Source of the DNA: Macrothele yani
Taxonomy: Eukaryota > Arthropoda > Arachnida > Araneae > Macrothelidae
DNA length: 64,000 bases
Assembly (NCBI GenBank): GCA_039090855.1
Contig: CM077027.1
Location: forward strand, 99,298,316-99,362,315
Reading direction: 5' to 3'
The notes below the pieces were generated by a model that had not been told where the DNA came from, did no database searches, and worked only from the letters and a program-made list of their open reading frames with translations. Below are positions 1-11,985 of this stretch, piece by piece. Position 1 is the first letter of the stretch. Each line of letters opens with the position of its first letter. The position numbers and the translations under genes are program-made.

Positions 1-422
1 TCAACGTTACCGGGATATCCTGGACGACCATTTGCTCCCGTTGGTGCGTCTTGAACATCCCACTGGGGACCTCATCCTGCAACAAGACAACGCCCCGTGC
101 CATCGCTCCCGAATTGTATCCGAATGGTTGGATGAACACTCCACCGACGTGGCCTCGCTTCCTTGGCCAGCTAGGTCACCTGACATAAATCCCATCGAAC
201 ACATCTGGGATGCCATCGAGAGAGATTTTCGAGGCTCTGATCCCCTCCATCAAATGTTCGTGAACTGTGGAAGCTTGTTCAGGGGTCGTGGATCCGTATG
301 GCTTCCCAACGCTTCTGGTGTCTTGTCGAGTCCATGCCGAGACGAATTGCAGCCGTCATCAGTACGAAAGGTGGTGCTACACGTTACTAGACAGGTATCT
401 CTAATTCAATTGCTCTTCAGTG
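1..422 (+). mobile_element. Tc1-family transposon, 3' part (DD36E type)
   Basis: The window opens inside a Tc1-like transposon. The translated frame contains the second catalytic aspartate in a QQDNAPCH context and the glutamate in NPIEHIWD, separated by 36 residues. A one-base shift near 243 then throws the C-terminus out of frame; the ancestral stop would be at 388-390. The right terminal inverted repeat ends with TTGCTCTTCAGTG at 422, followed by a TA target duplication at 423-424. The copy is very close in sequence to the complete element at 19249-20439, so it belongs to the same family and is fairly young. It is inactive because of the frameshift; the 5' part lies outside the window. Confidence 0.9.
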
Positions 423-1287
423 TACGTACATATCATTCGCGACCTTGGCACGTGAACCTGATTGGCTGTACGCGCGCTTATTTGCATAATGCAGAGCTGG
501 TTTTAATGTTTTGGCTGATTGGTGTGTTTCTGTGTAGTGATCAGTAAACAAGGACGGACTGGCCATATTACCGTCCGGTGTATTCACTGGGCGAAGCTGA
601 CTGTTGAAGGTCGATTTCTCAATAATATTTAAATAAAATTAAATTAACAATCGTATTGCACAGTGTGTCTAATAAAACGGCTTATAAAAGTTGGAAAATG
701 AAAGTAAAGTAACGTCTTAGCTTAGAAATGGGATTGATAGATAGTATAGCCTGTAAAAAGACTTCTCTTCCAGAGCTGACACCAAATTGTCACAGAAATC
801 TTTTTCTGATACCAAATTATACACTGCCGGAAATATCTACACTTAATTTCACATCAGGATTCGGTTTCTGGTGGATCTGCATCACAAAGATTAAGAGCCG
901 GAAAGCACCAGTAATTCAATTAGAATACACGTAACTTAAATAACTGAGATAAACACAAAACTGTTTAATATCCAACATCGGCCAAAACAAGTATCTGTGA
1001 ATGGACATTAATAGACATCGCTTCCAGTCGCCCATAAATACATCAATTACCAACCGAAAGTTAATAAACACTACTACCAACAGTCTGCCCAAAATTACCT
1101 CTTTTCTTCTTACATGAGTGTAATTCGTGTCGCCTGGCCAACATCAATGATAAATGCAGCCATTTTGCTTTCTAAAATTGGGCTATTCATAAAACTGTTA
1201 TCAGGGACAGTAAAAAAAATTTATATTTTACAATTCAAATATTTTGCATATGATAGAAAATTGGATTGTGGGTTGTACGTCACTTAC
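423..1287. other. Non-coding, nothing recognised
   Basis: AT-rich sequence after the Tc1 end. Short open frames (for example 728-934) show no family motif. I see no RNA gene or repeat match within the window. Confidence 0.5.
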
Positions 1288-1663
1288 AATAATACGATAT
1301 AAAACACTAACGGGGTTTTTTTTTGTGTTTTTTAATCCGTTATTAGGCGTAAAATTACAATAGTTTTGCGAGCTTTCACTGCCAACGGACAGCTTCTTCA
1401 ATCTTCTGAATATAAACACTGAACAGAAACAGATTAAGAGCTCGCTGGACGATCGATGAGCACGAGGCGTAATACGAGTCCCATGCTATGCTATAATGAT
1501 TTAAAATTTTACATTTGCATTTATTCTTTGTCTGTTTCTGTTAAGTGTTTACATTCATAAGCTTGAAGAAGCTGTCCGCGGCAGTGAAAGCTTGCGAAAC
1601 TTTTGTAATTTTACGCCTAATAACGGATTAAAAAAACACATTAGTGTGTTATATCGTATTATT
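1288..1663. repeat. Inverted repeat with Penelope-tail-like arms
   Basis: Arms at about 1288-1400 and 1563-1663 are reverse complements with scattered differences, separated by about 160 bp. Each arm carries the unit TTACGCCTAATAACGG followed by a purine-rich stretch and a short stem with GCTGTCCG and GAAAGC. Elements of the Penelope class often have inverted or tandem terminal blocks with a compact stem-loop of this kind downstream of their endonuclease, and a Penelope endonuclease remnant lies 1.2 kb further on. The pairing is seen directly; the Penelope assignment is inference. Confidence 0.6.
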
Positions 1664-2850
1664 TTACATTTGTTTGATTTTTTATGAATATTCTGCGCAA
1701 TAAATGTTAAACTTTTTTTTTTATTTCCACCTTTCCACTGTAGTATATAACAGAATTAGCAGGGCCACTGAAAATTCAAAGTAACTAGGACAATTTGATA
1801 GACCCAGCCTGCCCCGCTACTAAAAACAAAACAAAACCAAAGACAAAAAAAATATTTACTAGATTTCACGCTGGTTCTCTTTCTTTTTTATGAGAATCAT
1901 TACGTCCTTGTATGATGACCTACATTCGTGGTGCATTCTGCAGGAACTTGAACTGAGTTGTGCCTCATGTAGTGCAACCCTCGTTTGAAAGAGGAGAGCT
2001 GTTGTTTACTGTAGATGTGGGATTCTAAGAGCTCTTTCCCTTGTAACCTGTAACAATTAGCTTGCCTTCTGCATCCCCTTCGATAATTGTAGAAGGGGGG
2101 GGAGAGTCAGCTTATGGCTATAGCAACCATTTTCTCAATTCCGTCGCGAATTATCACTCATATATTTCACGCTTGATGTGGCGTGTTTCGCAATACTTGA
2201 AGGTCGTGTACTCCTTAATTCTACGCTATACGCCACTGCTCCCCTGAGGAAACGTGCGTATAACATCGCATTTAATTCTTGCGACGTTATTTTTAGCCTC
2301 AGTCTGTCTTCTGAGTGAATTCCCTAACTCCCAGTTTAATTCGCCAACTGTAGATGACGGATTAGACGTGACGTCCATGAGTGAGGGGAGGGAGGAGATT
2401 ACTAAATTAATTAGTCCTCTGCAAGCAAGGGCAACAGTGGGTAAGTGGGACGAGAAGAAAAGATGCAGTGTTTCATTGGTTTACTTTTATTGTTTTAAAA
2501 CTTTCGTTTACATGTATGCGGTCTTGAAAGAGTTTAATTATTCCTTAGAAAAAGAACCTCTGCTTTCTTGTAAAGGAAATACTTGTGTGCGTGTCCAATG
2601 GGATGCTGTAATAATTATTACACCGAAAGAAATATAATCCTCCTTTTGGTCTTTTTTTTTTTTTTTGCAAAGAAACCCACTGAAAATTTTTCAAATTAAT
2701 CCAGTTTTTTATTCCCAACTTCAGTTCAGTGTTACTCTCAAAGGCAGCTACAAAAATGCCCCATACATCAAGATAAATACTCCCACAATTATCACGCGCT
2801 TAACTCGGTTTCAGGAGAATTCAAATTCGTGCAGAAATAGTCCAAAGTAA
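1664..2850. other. Non-coding, apart from the candidate exon
   Basis: Between the inverted repeat and the next repeat arm I see only AT-rich sequence and homopolymer runs, plus the candidate exon at 2254-2440. No transposon ends were recognised. Confidence 0.4.
2254..2440 (+). other. Possible host exon with signal-like hydrophobic N-terminus
   Basis: An open frame begins with a hydrophobic segment (LILATLFLASVCLL, within the first 20 residues) that resembles a secretion signal. It runs about 60 residues into a good splice-donor consensus, GG followed by GTAAGTG at 2441. The frame starts at a GTG rather than ATG, so a true start or upstream acceptor would have to be elsewhere; an in-frame stop sits at 2245-2247. 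I recognise no protein family. It may be a chance open frame, but it is the only stretch here with host-exon features. Confidence 0.15.
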
Positions 2851-3709
2851 TCGAGGTAGTTGCCTTCAATGCACGATCTTAATAACAAGAGTCACTCACA
2901 GTACAAATTTAAATTCGTCAGCATCAATAAAAATCGATACAAGGTAACAAAGCTAAACAAATTTGGCGTTTACAGCATCCCCTTAAAAAGTATTAATGCT
3001 GACACTCCCGATAGTAAATATATAGGATCTACAAAACGTACACTAGCAACAAGACTGAATGAACATAAATACGCCGTAAAGAATGGACTTAAAAAATTCT
3101 GCATTGTTTCGACTCGTGTGCGATGGCCTGCACTATCCAATTTGGAATGATGCTTCCATCATCGTAACACCTAGTGCTGTCTCTTCATTGCTGTTCACTG
3201 AGAGCCTTGTAATTGCTACTCAGAGACATTTATGCTGCAATGACAATGTTCCAGTATCTATACCTATAATCTGGAAAATATTTACAGGTACGAGGCAAAC
3301 TGAGGACGAAATCACTTAATCTCGATTTCTGTTATAGTGCTCCTTGTTGTATTTCCAGATGAGAACAACACAATTAATTTAGTTACCTACTAACCTTCCT
3401 TTATTTGTACAATGCAGTATTGTATGTATACCTGCATTCCATTTTCTTTATTTCATGATACATGCCACGCTGTTTGACAATTTGATGCCACGTGACATCA
3501 TGTCATATTAATATCTGATATCTATATTATGGCACGTAACACTCTATTCAAACTTATTCCTTCTTCTGTATCTGATGATGGGTTCTAGGGAAAAGAAAGT
3601 TCTTATATTTGTACATACAATACAATCTTTAAATTCAGCCAACGAATTTAAATTTGTATTGTGAGTGACTCTTGTTATTAAGATCGTGCATTGAAGGCAA
3701 CTACCTCGA
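2851..3709. repeat. 68-bp inverted repeat flanking a GIY-YIG domain
   Basis: The arms 2851-2918 and 3642-3709 are reverse complements with essentially one mismatch. They enclose the Penelope-type endonuclease remnant at 2860-3319. The left arm overlaps the start of the open frame. Such an arrangement could come from an inverted partial tandem of the element, which is common for Penelope-like elements, or from a foldback derivative. The high arm identity suggests it is younger than the decay of the enclosed coding sequence. Confidence 0.85.
2860..3319 (+). pseudogene. Penelope-like element, GIY-YIG endonuclease relic
   Basis: The frame contains the endonuclease core: FGVYSIPL, then SKYIGSTKRTLATRLNEHK, matching the GVY, YIG and arginine/histidine motifs of the C-terminal nuclease that Penelope-like retroelements fuse to their reverse transcriptase. 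A frameshift near 3110 moves the rest into another frame, where a motif resembling the terminal glutamate region (LFTESLVIA) can be read before a stop at 3317-3319. The reverse transcriptase domain is absent, so this is a 5'-truncated, dead copy. Its sequence is distinct from the GIY-YIG region at 37.2 kb, so two Penelope families are present. Confidence 0.8.
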
Positions 3710-4626
3710 TAACTCGGTTTCATTTTCGAAAAGAAACTCATACTTGAGCAAATTTGGGATCGAACCAGAAACTATCAATGTCAGAACCCATGATCCAAAC
3801 CCGGAGTCCAACCATCAGTTTACGGGGCACAGCACAAACAATCGAGGAGGATCTCACCCCCCCCACCTTGAAATGTCAGTAGCCCCCCTACTATAAAAAA
3901 CAAAGTTTTGTGCAATCAAAACAAATGAAAAAAATGCATATAACGGTGATTTCCGCTTCAGTGGAGTTGTATACGTAGCATAAAAGAAAAAGAAAAAGCA
4001 TTAAGAATTTTTTGCACACTTATAATCACGGAGCAGAAAATCTGGATACCATGTACATTTCTGAAATTCACGAGTAATTTTCCATGATTCCTTTCGTGAA
4101 TTCATGAATCATATTTTTGATTCAGCCTTTTCTGAGCCTTTTCTGTGTAATGGCAGAGAAAAAAACCCTGAGAATTTCACAGATTTTTCAGTCGTGAATT
4201 AACAAAAATACTCTTTTCATCCTTCTCCGGTTAACTACGGAAAATTGCCAGTTTTAAGTGGTATTAACGGAAAATTCTGAATTTTCAGGCAACCTGTCAG
4301 TAGTTCCTCTAGTATACTAACGGAAAAATTCTGTTCTCACTTTTTTCGTATCATGGGACTGAAAATTTCGGGTAATAACAACAGAGAGTACTGGAGATTT
4401 TGAGCAACTATTAAATATCAATCGTCTGTTGGCGGACCTGATGTTGAGGTTCTGGAGCAAGACCGGATATTGTGGAAAGCGTGATATTAAGTGTACCTGC
4501 TATTGTATATTGTGTTACCGTAAGAAACTGGGTATTTGAATTGTCGTACGTTTTATTGTATAATAAGATGTCTAAGTTTCACTGCTTAACACAAAAGTTA
4601 TTATAGCTACCAAAATTTAGGAGTAC
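3710..4626. other. Non-coding, nothing recognised
   Basis: AT-rich sequence with several diverged copies of short words such as GAAAATT and TGAATT. I see no coding signal and no transposon terminus. Confidence 0.5.
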
Positions 4627-4843
4627 GCTGACCCGGTAACGCAGTGGTCTAAGCGCTGGCTTATGACCATTTGTCTGAGACTGGTCCGGGTTTGAATCCC
4701 GGTAAGGCATGGATGTTGTGTTTGTCTTACGGCATTGGCTCTCTCCCTTCCCTGGAATCAGTGACCCTTCTAAATTAGGGACGTGCGACTGCTTATTGAG
4801 TTGCTCACGGTGGTCATTAAACCTTCAATAAAAAAAAATATAT
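4627..4843 (+). mobile_element. tRNA-derived SINE, family A
   Basis: The head is tRNA-like, with GCAGTGGTCTAAGCGCTGG as a box A region and GGTTTGAATCCC as box B. A conserved body follows (GGCTCTCTCCCTTCCCTGGA, then GGGACGTGCGACTGCTTA and CTCACGGTGGTCATTAAACC), ending in a poly-A run. Eight other recognisable copies lie in this window. The GTGGTCTAAG..CGCTGG word suggests a tRNA-Leu ancestor (inference). Confidence 0.9.
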
Positions 4844-6052
4844 CATACTGCTAGCATTCATGCCGGTTCTCCGAACGGTGAATCTATAAAATTATTTTTT
4901 CAACATAAAATTAAAGAAAGGGAAAAGTAATTAAGGAAAAGAAAAGTAATTTAAAATCCGTCACTGTTTTACTATTTAGAACAGGGTCGTGATATCAATG
5001 CATACGGTTTGGCGTAAAACGGTAGTAGGCTTTGACGCCATTTAATTTTAAATCAAAATTTCATGGAAATTTTGCAGCATTTCAACGTTTCTCGCATAAT
5101 TACCTTTAAACCTATCAGCATTTTGAACCGTAAAACTAAGCCACCCTTTTTAATTTCATTCATCGCATTCTTCCGTTAAGTTTTTATGGTGATTTAGGCA
5201 TTACAAGTTAGGTTAATGCACAGATATTTACAACATTAAATTTTAAGACATAGATCATGTGGTGTATACTTTTTACAATCTCTAGACTCCTCTCATTCTG
5301 ACTTCCCCGTAGTGAAGCCAGCAGAAGTACACTTATTTCTCAAGTAAGTGTGGTCCTGTAGTTAGGGATCTTCTAGACACAATGGTTAGGGATCTTTTAA
5401 TTTTGTGAAAATCATTCACTTTTGTTTCCTTGAGCTTTTCATATGTTCGTTCTGTTCTTTGTACAGCTCGCAATTCCAAGTGAGTGTATGCAAAAGACAA
5501 TCTACACGAATAAAGGAATTACGCATGCAACTTTTAATTATATGTCAAGCCAGTATGCGCTAGTGGGATAGACTGAAGCTCATACTATCTCGGAAGGGAA
5601 ACAAAATATCGGAACATGAAAGCCGGAAAAAAATGGAAGCTGAATCTTACATCGGAAACGCGTCGGGATTCTTGCTCCGGAAACGAACAATCGGAAACAA
5701 ATTTTGAACATCGCTCGCTGAGGATATTTCTTATGAGTTGAATTTTTCCGAAGAATTACGCATGCGTTAAGTCAAGGACACCTGCCTCAGCTGTTCATTT
5801 TATCGCACCAGCAGACAAGCAAGCTCTTGGCGCGATCTGCTCTTCATGCGTTCACTGGTTCTTTTTTTGGAAGTTGTTTTTGATTGATCTTTTAGAAATA
5901 TCTTTTGACGAAAAATTAATCAAAGCTGTACAAATAAATTCAATTTCGCCAGACACTGGTCATAAAATTATTACAATAGTGTCATGAAAGAAAACGTATG
6001 GGATGAAATATCAGATTTCTAATGAACTTTTTTGTACGTCTGTAAGCCATGA
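4844..6052. other. Non-coding, nothing recognised
   Basis: Mostly AT-rich sequence with no open frame over 60 codons. No transposon ends or RNA genes were recognised. Confidence 0.5.
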
Positions 6053-6196
6053 CTTCTAATCATTCGTTCGAGATGGCTCAGGGTTCGAATCCTGTGAGGT
6101 GTGGGATGGATCAGTTTGCATTAGCCCCAAATTTGAGACGGGCGACTACTTTTATAGGACATTGTGATGTTCGTTAAACATGCCAAAAAGAAAGAA
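6053..6196 (+). mobile_element. tRNA-derived SINE, family A, partial
   Basis: The fragment starts within the tRNA head, shows a good box B (GGGTTCGAATCC), then a shortened body (ATTTGAGACGGGCGACTACT) and an A-rich tail. Both the 5' head and part of the body are missing. Confidence 0.8.
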
Positions 6197-6980
6197 AAAA
6201 AAATCTTTCAATGCTACCCTATCTCCTGGTGACCTGAAGAATGCTTTGAAATTTCCCTTTATCTTCAAATCTTCAAGTGTGCCGAACTGACACAAGTTTC
6301 CCTTGTATCTTCCTAGAAAATTATGCAAACAGGTTGTTTCTAAGATCAGGTTGTTTGCTAAATGAAGAACTTATAATTTTTTCAGTTATGTTAAAAAAAT
6401 AGTATAACACTTGTAAGTACAGTCCGCACAATATTCCTTCCAAAACGGTCGATGTCTTCCAAAAGAATGATTTCAGTTCCGTCTGTGTTCTTCCTACATA
6501 GCGTGTGGGGCGACCTTTAGATGGGAGAGGGAGGGCTTCCGCCGAGTGGCAGTTCATGGAGTGCCGAAGGTTCCAATGATGTTTGCTGATGAAATTTCGA
6601 ATTCGTAGCCTCTAACAGAGCGTGATGAGTAAACCTGCGCAGTAGACCCATATTTTATAGGTGGGTGACTGTTTCTAAGTCAGAGTATATTATATTTTTC
6701 GAACGTGGGCGCCAATCACCTTCGCTACGACATTGGTACGACTTGTGAAAAAAGATCGCCATGATTACAAGAAAAGAAATATTTTGTGTTGAAAGATCGT
6801 ATGCCTTTTCAAGGATTTCGGAAAAGGAAAAAAATTACGGCGAAATCTCCTATGGCGTTCACTAGTTTTTGAATAACCTCCAAATGGAAGAATGAGAACT
6901 TCAATCCGTTGTAATCTCTGAATAGCAGTTCTTATGCCACTACATACAAAAAAACAGTCACTCTGAATTTGGAAGACATT

Positions 6981-7199
6981 ATTTGTTTGTTTGTTTGGAG
7001 GTTTAACGACCACCATAAGCAACTCAGTGGTCGATAAGCAGTCGCCTGTTCCTAATTTGGAGCCACTGGTTGTAGGCAAAGAACAGAGCCAGCGGTATCA
7101 AACACATCACCCATGCCTCCTCCACGGCTCAAACCTGCGACCATATCGAAAGAATGGTCAGAAACGTTAGCACCTCAGACCACTCAGCCACGGGAGTGG
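6981..7199 (-). mobile_element. tRNA-derived SINE, family A, inverted copy
   Basis: Reverse-complement copy. The body word GGTTTAACGACCACCATAAG appears first on the plus strand and the degraded tRNA head (CAGACCACTCAGCCACGGG) last. Box B is eroded. The tail side is marked by a (TTTG)n run. Confidence 0.85.
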
Positions 7200-7264
7200 C
7201 GTTTTTATTCTTATTTGGGTGGGCTTTGGGGTGCTATACTGGTGCCTCCACTGATACTTCAGAA

Positions 7265-7490
7265 TAATACACTCGTTTTTTTCTAAAGATTTTACTTATT
7301 TACTGAAAAAAAAAGAAACAAAAATGGCTTTTCTTGTTATTACTTCATTCAAAACTGCCTGAATTCTTAGCTATTTCTTAAACAAGTTTCCGCAAATTCT
7401 TTTGAAAAATATCTTTGCTATAAGGCTAGAGGCCCTCTTAGTCGTGAGGCCCCCGCAATGCGGGGGTTGTGCTATCAATACGCCCCTGTT
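7265..7490. repeat. Dispersed repeat B, copy 1
   Basis: Aligns by eye with 55925-56155. Both share AGATTTTACT..TACTGAAAAAAA, ACTTCATTCAAA, and a GC-rich end with GAGGCCCTCTTAG followed by a CCCCGCAATGCGGGGG palindrome and GCTATCAATACGC. The hairpin-like end suggests a DNA-transposon terminus, but no transposase is attached. Family unknown. Confidence 0.7.
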
Positions 7491-9554
7491 CACAGCTTCC
7501 AGACAACTAATTGTTCCTCCATAGTGATCATGGTAGATGAATTCTGAATACAGAGGTCCGGAATTTGGAAAAAGAAAACAAATTCTAAGTTTAAATTGAG
7601 CCTTGAAAAATATGAGAAATTGATATGCAGATTTTTTTTGGTCTTCTACCCCGTATTTTTTTTTTTTTTTCTGGAGAAGGGGGCACAGATGTTTCACGAA
7701 ATCCTGACGTAAGCCAAACGGAGTGTCAACTTGCTCGGCGATAACAGCTGAATGTTTCACAGAGCTACACCACAAGAAATATATAAACGGAAGTGTAAGA
7801 ATTGCAGTTTTGATGGGAAAAGATACATGTTACAAGGTGCATGAAACTAGTTAAATTTAAGAATAAAAGTTATGTGTAAATGTTTTAAATATGATGGGTG
7901 TACATTTTTAACAATCAAAACAAAAATTTTCTACATTTTCCATACTTGATAACGTACTGTTTTGTGCATACTCTGCCTAACGTGCGACAAAATTTTGTGA
8001 AAAATCCTTGCAGGAGAGAGCGGTGATGGCTTGTCTATAGGAGCACATGAGCATGTGCTCTACCCAACATTTTTTCAAGGAATTTTATTAGATTAACGAA
8101 AAATTTTAAGATGAAAAAAACTTGCGGAGTGTGAAGATAACATTGAAAATATATCGAATTAATAATTATGTGTTCTGAAAAGCAACATTTTGCCTACACC
8201 AGTGAAGTTAAACACCAAAGGTCTTTTATTCGCGGCCGATGTACAACCTTCAATTCTGCCTCTCGTGAGCACAATTTCCTGGTGCTCCAGGTCAAGGCTA
8301 TTTGAGCATGGGCAGTTACGCATTCCTGGAAGTTAGCCGGCGATACATAGACTTAATTCAAAGCAAGTTTCCAAGTCGCTCATTCTCGTTTTGTTACCGT
8401 GGGAAAAGACAATCGTTCGCTCGCTGCACTAGCTTGCGTTAGATTATTTTAATTCCATTCTGCTTTCACTGGTGGAACAGTATCAGAAATAGCTTAATAT
8501 CCTTACATAAATAATGAAATGTGAGAGACAAAATGTTAATCATGAATACTGATGATTATTTGCTGAAACACCTGTTTTCTTTGCATTCATTGGAACAAAA
8601 AATGGGAATTAAAAGGCTGGGTAGACCTTCGCCAGATTTTAAATTGCCACAAAATTTTAAAGATAAAAATACTGAGCGAATCAGGAAATTCAGTTCCGGA
8701 TTATACCCATATATGTATAATATGAAAGTATGAATATGCTGCTGTGATGTAAAAACGCTGTACTTCGCAGTGACATAAAATTCGGTGCATTTATGACACT
8801 TTGCCAACAAAATTCAGAATCATGACGTGTTCTTAACACATAGCAATAATACACTGATTTTGGCTGTACTTGGATGGTAGGGCAAACATAAGATAGCAAC
8901 TAAATTCTAGTTATAGGTGGCAAATTCAACAGTAAAACGAAGAAGTAAAACACACTCGATTGATGTTGTAACATCTTATAAACTGTATTCATTTTTGTGG
9001 CGCGTTTGAACTTGCTCTGAGAGACAGTGATGGATTTCTAACAAGCGAAAACTATGGTAAAGCATGTCTTGTGATCCTGCCTGAAAAGCTTTACACTGCT
9101 ATGCATCTAAACGTTAAAAATTGTAGAAAAGGAAAAGAAAAAGACAGAAACTTCTACCAAGTGCAACTCGTTAATAGCAAGTGTTTAATCCATTTAATAA
9201 TTAATGGAAAAAGTAAGAAATTTTTGAGACAGACGAAATTTTGTTATTAATCGTTATAAGAAATAGTCTTGTTTATAGTTTCACTACATTTAAAATTTTT
9301 TATACTTATAGCTTTCGATGGGCTACATTCACCACCACACCTCAACATTTCGTTTCGCTTCTAGATCGAATCCTAATTTAAAGGAGAGTTAGTGCAGTAA
9401 AATTTATCCAGGCCTACGGGCGGCAAAGCCTTAAATCCGTCCTTGATCTCTGTGGAAAGCGAAGTCCTGTGGCCTAGCGTGCAAGATCAGAAGGGTTGTA
9501 ACCGCATTACCAATCCCAGGAGTGTTCGAAAGCTTTCGACAGTGCTCTCATGTA
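7491..9554. other. Non-coding, nothing recognised
   Basis: Two kilobases of AT-rich sequence. Short frames at 8521-8733 and on the opposite strand overlap each other and show no family motif. This may be unique intergenic DNA. Confidence 0.5.
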
Positions 9555-10724
9555 CACTATGTGGACAAAGTGATTGGACACTGCAAGTAAATAGAAAAAC
9601 AGCATTGTATTTATATCAGTAGCGGATAGATCCTCCACTTGCAGTATTACAGCAGCCATCCGTCGAGGTAAACTTTCCACAAGCCCATGGAGTACGGAGA
9701 GCGGAATGTTCCGCCATTCCGCCTTGAGTACATAGACCAACTCTGTCCGTGAAGAAGGCCGTGTTCGTCTAGACCTCACCCGTAGTTCAAGTTCATCCCA
9801 TATGTGTTCAATGGGATTGAGATCCTATCTCTGAGCAGGCCAGTTCGTCCGTGAGATCTGACTTTCCTCATACCATTCCATTGTAGCCCTGCAAACATGA
9901 CAAGTGTCATTGCCGTTCTGGAAGGAACAATCGCCGTGTCTGTAGAACTGGCACAACATTGGAAGCATTGAGTTATTCACACCGTACCAGCTGAAACAGC
10001 CACATACCATAACTCCACCGCCTTCGTGCTTCACAGTCGGCACTGTACACTAACTCCGGAAGTGTACAGTACAGACTGTGAAGTGCGAAAGTGTCTCCGG
10101 AAGCAAACGTTCTCCGGGTAACCGCCAAACCCAGACACGTCCATCCGATCTAAATAATGTGAAGCGAGATTCGTCGCTCCATAACACCTGCTGCCATTGC
10201 TCCAATGCCCAGTTTTTGTGCTGTTGACTCCATCGTAGCCGCGTGGCTTTATTGATCTTTGTGACGAGAGGCTTATGGGCGACTTCTCGGCCATGACACC
10301 CGAGTGCATGGGTCACTCTTCGAAATGTCTTGGCACCTGGAACTCATGTGTTATGGCGAGCATCGGCCGAGACCTGGTTTTCCGGATCTGCCTCTGCAGC
10401 ACCCTGGTGTCCCTAGATTGTAGTTTCTTGGGTCTTCCAGGGCTAGGTGAATTCCTGCAATGTCTCGTCTTCTTCCACTTGTTGATGACAGAGGCCACAG
10501 TCGATTTAGCGACCTGTCTGATATCAGCAATGTTTCTTATGCTCATACTTCCAACTGAGCAACCTTTCAAATCTCGAAGAGCTCTCTCCTGCAACTCATT
10601 TTATCTGCGACTGAACTCAACGTACGCCCGTTTCCGTTTTCATACCTTGTCGACCACGTGTCAGCAGCGGGAGCACACCATTGCGCATGCGTGTTGCTGT
10701 CCAGTCACTTCTGTTCACGTTGTG
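9555..10724 (-). mobile_element. Tc1-family transposon
   Basis: Left end CACTATGTGGACAAAGTGAT after a TA at 9553-9554; the right end near 10724 carries the diverged inverse (TGTCCAGTCACTT..GTTGTG). The right target site now reads CA. The transposase runs on the minus strand. The terminal repeat shares the AAGT(A/G)ATTGGACAC word with the Tc1 at 30466-31682, and the proteins are related, so both belong to one subfamily. Confidence 0.85.
9630..10594 (-). pseudogene. Tc1 transposase relic
   Basis: Read from 10594 downward: a helix-turn-helix region (IRNIADIRQVAKSTVASVI) and a GRPKK linker. After a frameshift at about 10315 come HKPLVTKINKATRLRW and the first catalytic aspartate in WSDESRFTLFRSDGRVWVW. 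The second catalytic block reads FQNGNDTCH where the family has FQDDNATCH, so the aspartate is replaced by glycine. A stop interrupts the block just before DLNPIEHIWDEL, which keeps the glutamate. The enzyme is dead through several independent lesions. The window shows no sign of regulation. Confidence 0.85.
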
Positions 10725-10767
10725 CATCTGTAGATCCATGACAGTATTCGCACCAACGGGAGAAATA

Positions 10768-11985
10768 CACTGATGAGCCACTACATTAGGACCACCCCCA
10801 GCCTAGAGAAATGAGCGCGTCTGGAGACCGAACGGTGGCGCATTTGAAGTACACAGAGCAGTATATATACAACCCGAAGACAATCTTTTCGGTTAGTAGA
10901 GTGTTCGGTGTCAGAATGGGAAAGCTGTCGATTTATCGGAGTTTGATAAAGAACAAATCGCGATGGAACGGCGCTTCAGAAATAAGATCTCGGAAACGGC
11001 GCGGCTTGTGGGTTGTTCACGTGCCGCTGTAGTGAGTACGTATCAAAAGTGGTACACAGATGGCCAAACAACGAAGCGTCGTCCAGCCGTGTATCGGCCG
11101 CAGCTCATTGATGCCAGAGGGGAGCGGGGACTATATCGCGTTGTTCACAGAGGCCGCAGGGCCACAGTGTGACAAATCACCCGTAGCTACAACAGTGGTG
11201 ATCAGAGCAATGTGTCACAGCACACAGTTCACCACAGCCTTCTGCGCATGGGCCTGCGTAGCCGAAGACCCAGCCGGGTCTCCATGCTTACTTCACGTCA
11301 TCGCCAACAACGCATGAAATGGGCGACCACCCAGAGATTGGACCGTGGATAATTGGATGAATGTGGCTTGGTCTGACGAATCAAAATTCCTGGTGCATCA
11401 CGCAGACGGCCGAGAGCGGATACGCCGATTACCAACGGAAGCTATGGCACCTGGATGCGCTATTGGGCGGAAACAGGCCAGCGGCGGCGGTGTCATGCTG
11501 TGGGTGATGTTTCCTTGGGACACTTTAGGCCCCATTATTCCAATAGCACAACCCCTTACAGCGGTCAGGTATCTGAAAATCGTTGCGGACCAAGTTCACC
11601 CATTCATGGCAACTGTGTTCCCTGCTGGTGACAGCCATTACCAACAGCATAATGCACCATGCCACACTGCCAGAATAATCAAGGAGTGGTTCGAGGAACA
11701 TGCTGGGGACTTACTGTTAATGCTCTGGCCGCCAAATTCACCTGACATGAACCCAATCAAATATTTGTTGTTCGACTTGAAAAAGCAGGTTCGCGCTAAA
11801 TCATAACCACTCCGAAATTTATGAAAACTAGGGTTCCTGCTATTGACATTATGGTACCAGATACCCCAAAATACCTATCATCACCTCATCGAATCGATGC
11901 CTTGCCGAGTGGCTGCCGTTTTGTGGGCTAAATGCGGTCCTACAGCTTATTAGGTAGGTGGTCATAATGTAATGGGTCATCGGTG
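10768..11985 (+). mobile_element. Tc1-family transposon, family K
   Basis: Left end CACTGATGAGCCACTACATT and right end inverse AATGGGTCATCGGTG, with TA duplications at 10766-10767 and 11986-11987. Length 1218 bp, typical for Tc1. A second member of this family lies at 62373-63564 on the opposite strand, and a 3' scrap at 42757-42858. Confidence 0.95.
10916..11953 (+). pseudogene. Tc1 transposase relic with K at the third catalytic site
   Basis: A one-base deletion right after the ATG shifts the frame. The paired-type helix-turn-helix region then reads [24 protein letters not shown]-to-TGA stop follows RRATV at about 11170, and further shifts occur before WSDESKFLVHH, which holds the first aspartate. 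The second aspartate is histidine (QQHNAPCH) and the third acidic residue is lysine (SPDMNPIK). Spacing between the second and third sites is 36 residues. A stop follows RAKS at about 11803. The lysine is shared with the copy at 62.4 kb. Confidence 0.9.

Noticed and set aside
3568..3600. Hammerhead ribozyme (CTGATGA followed by GAAA) after the Penelope endonuclease
   Set aside because: The core words are there, but stem II between them pairs only weakly by eye, so I do not call it without a covariance search.
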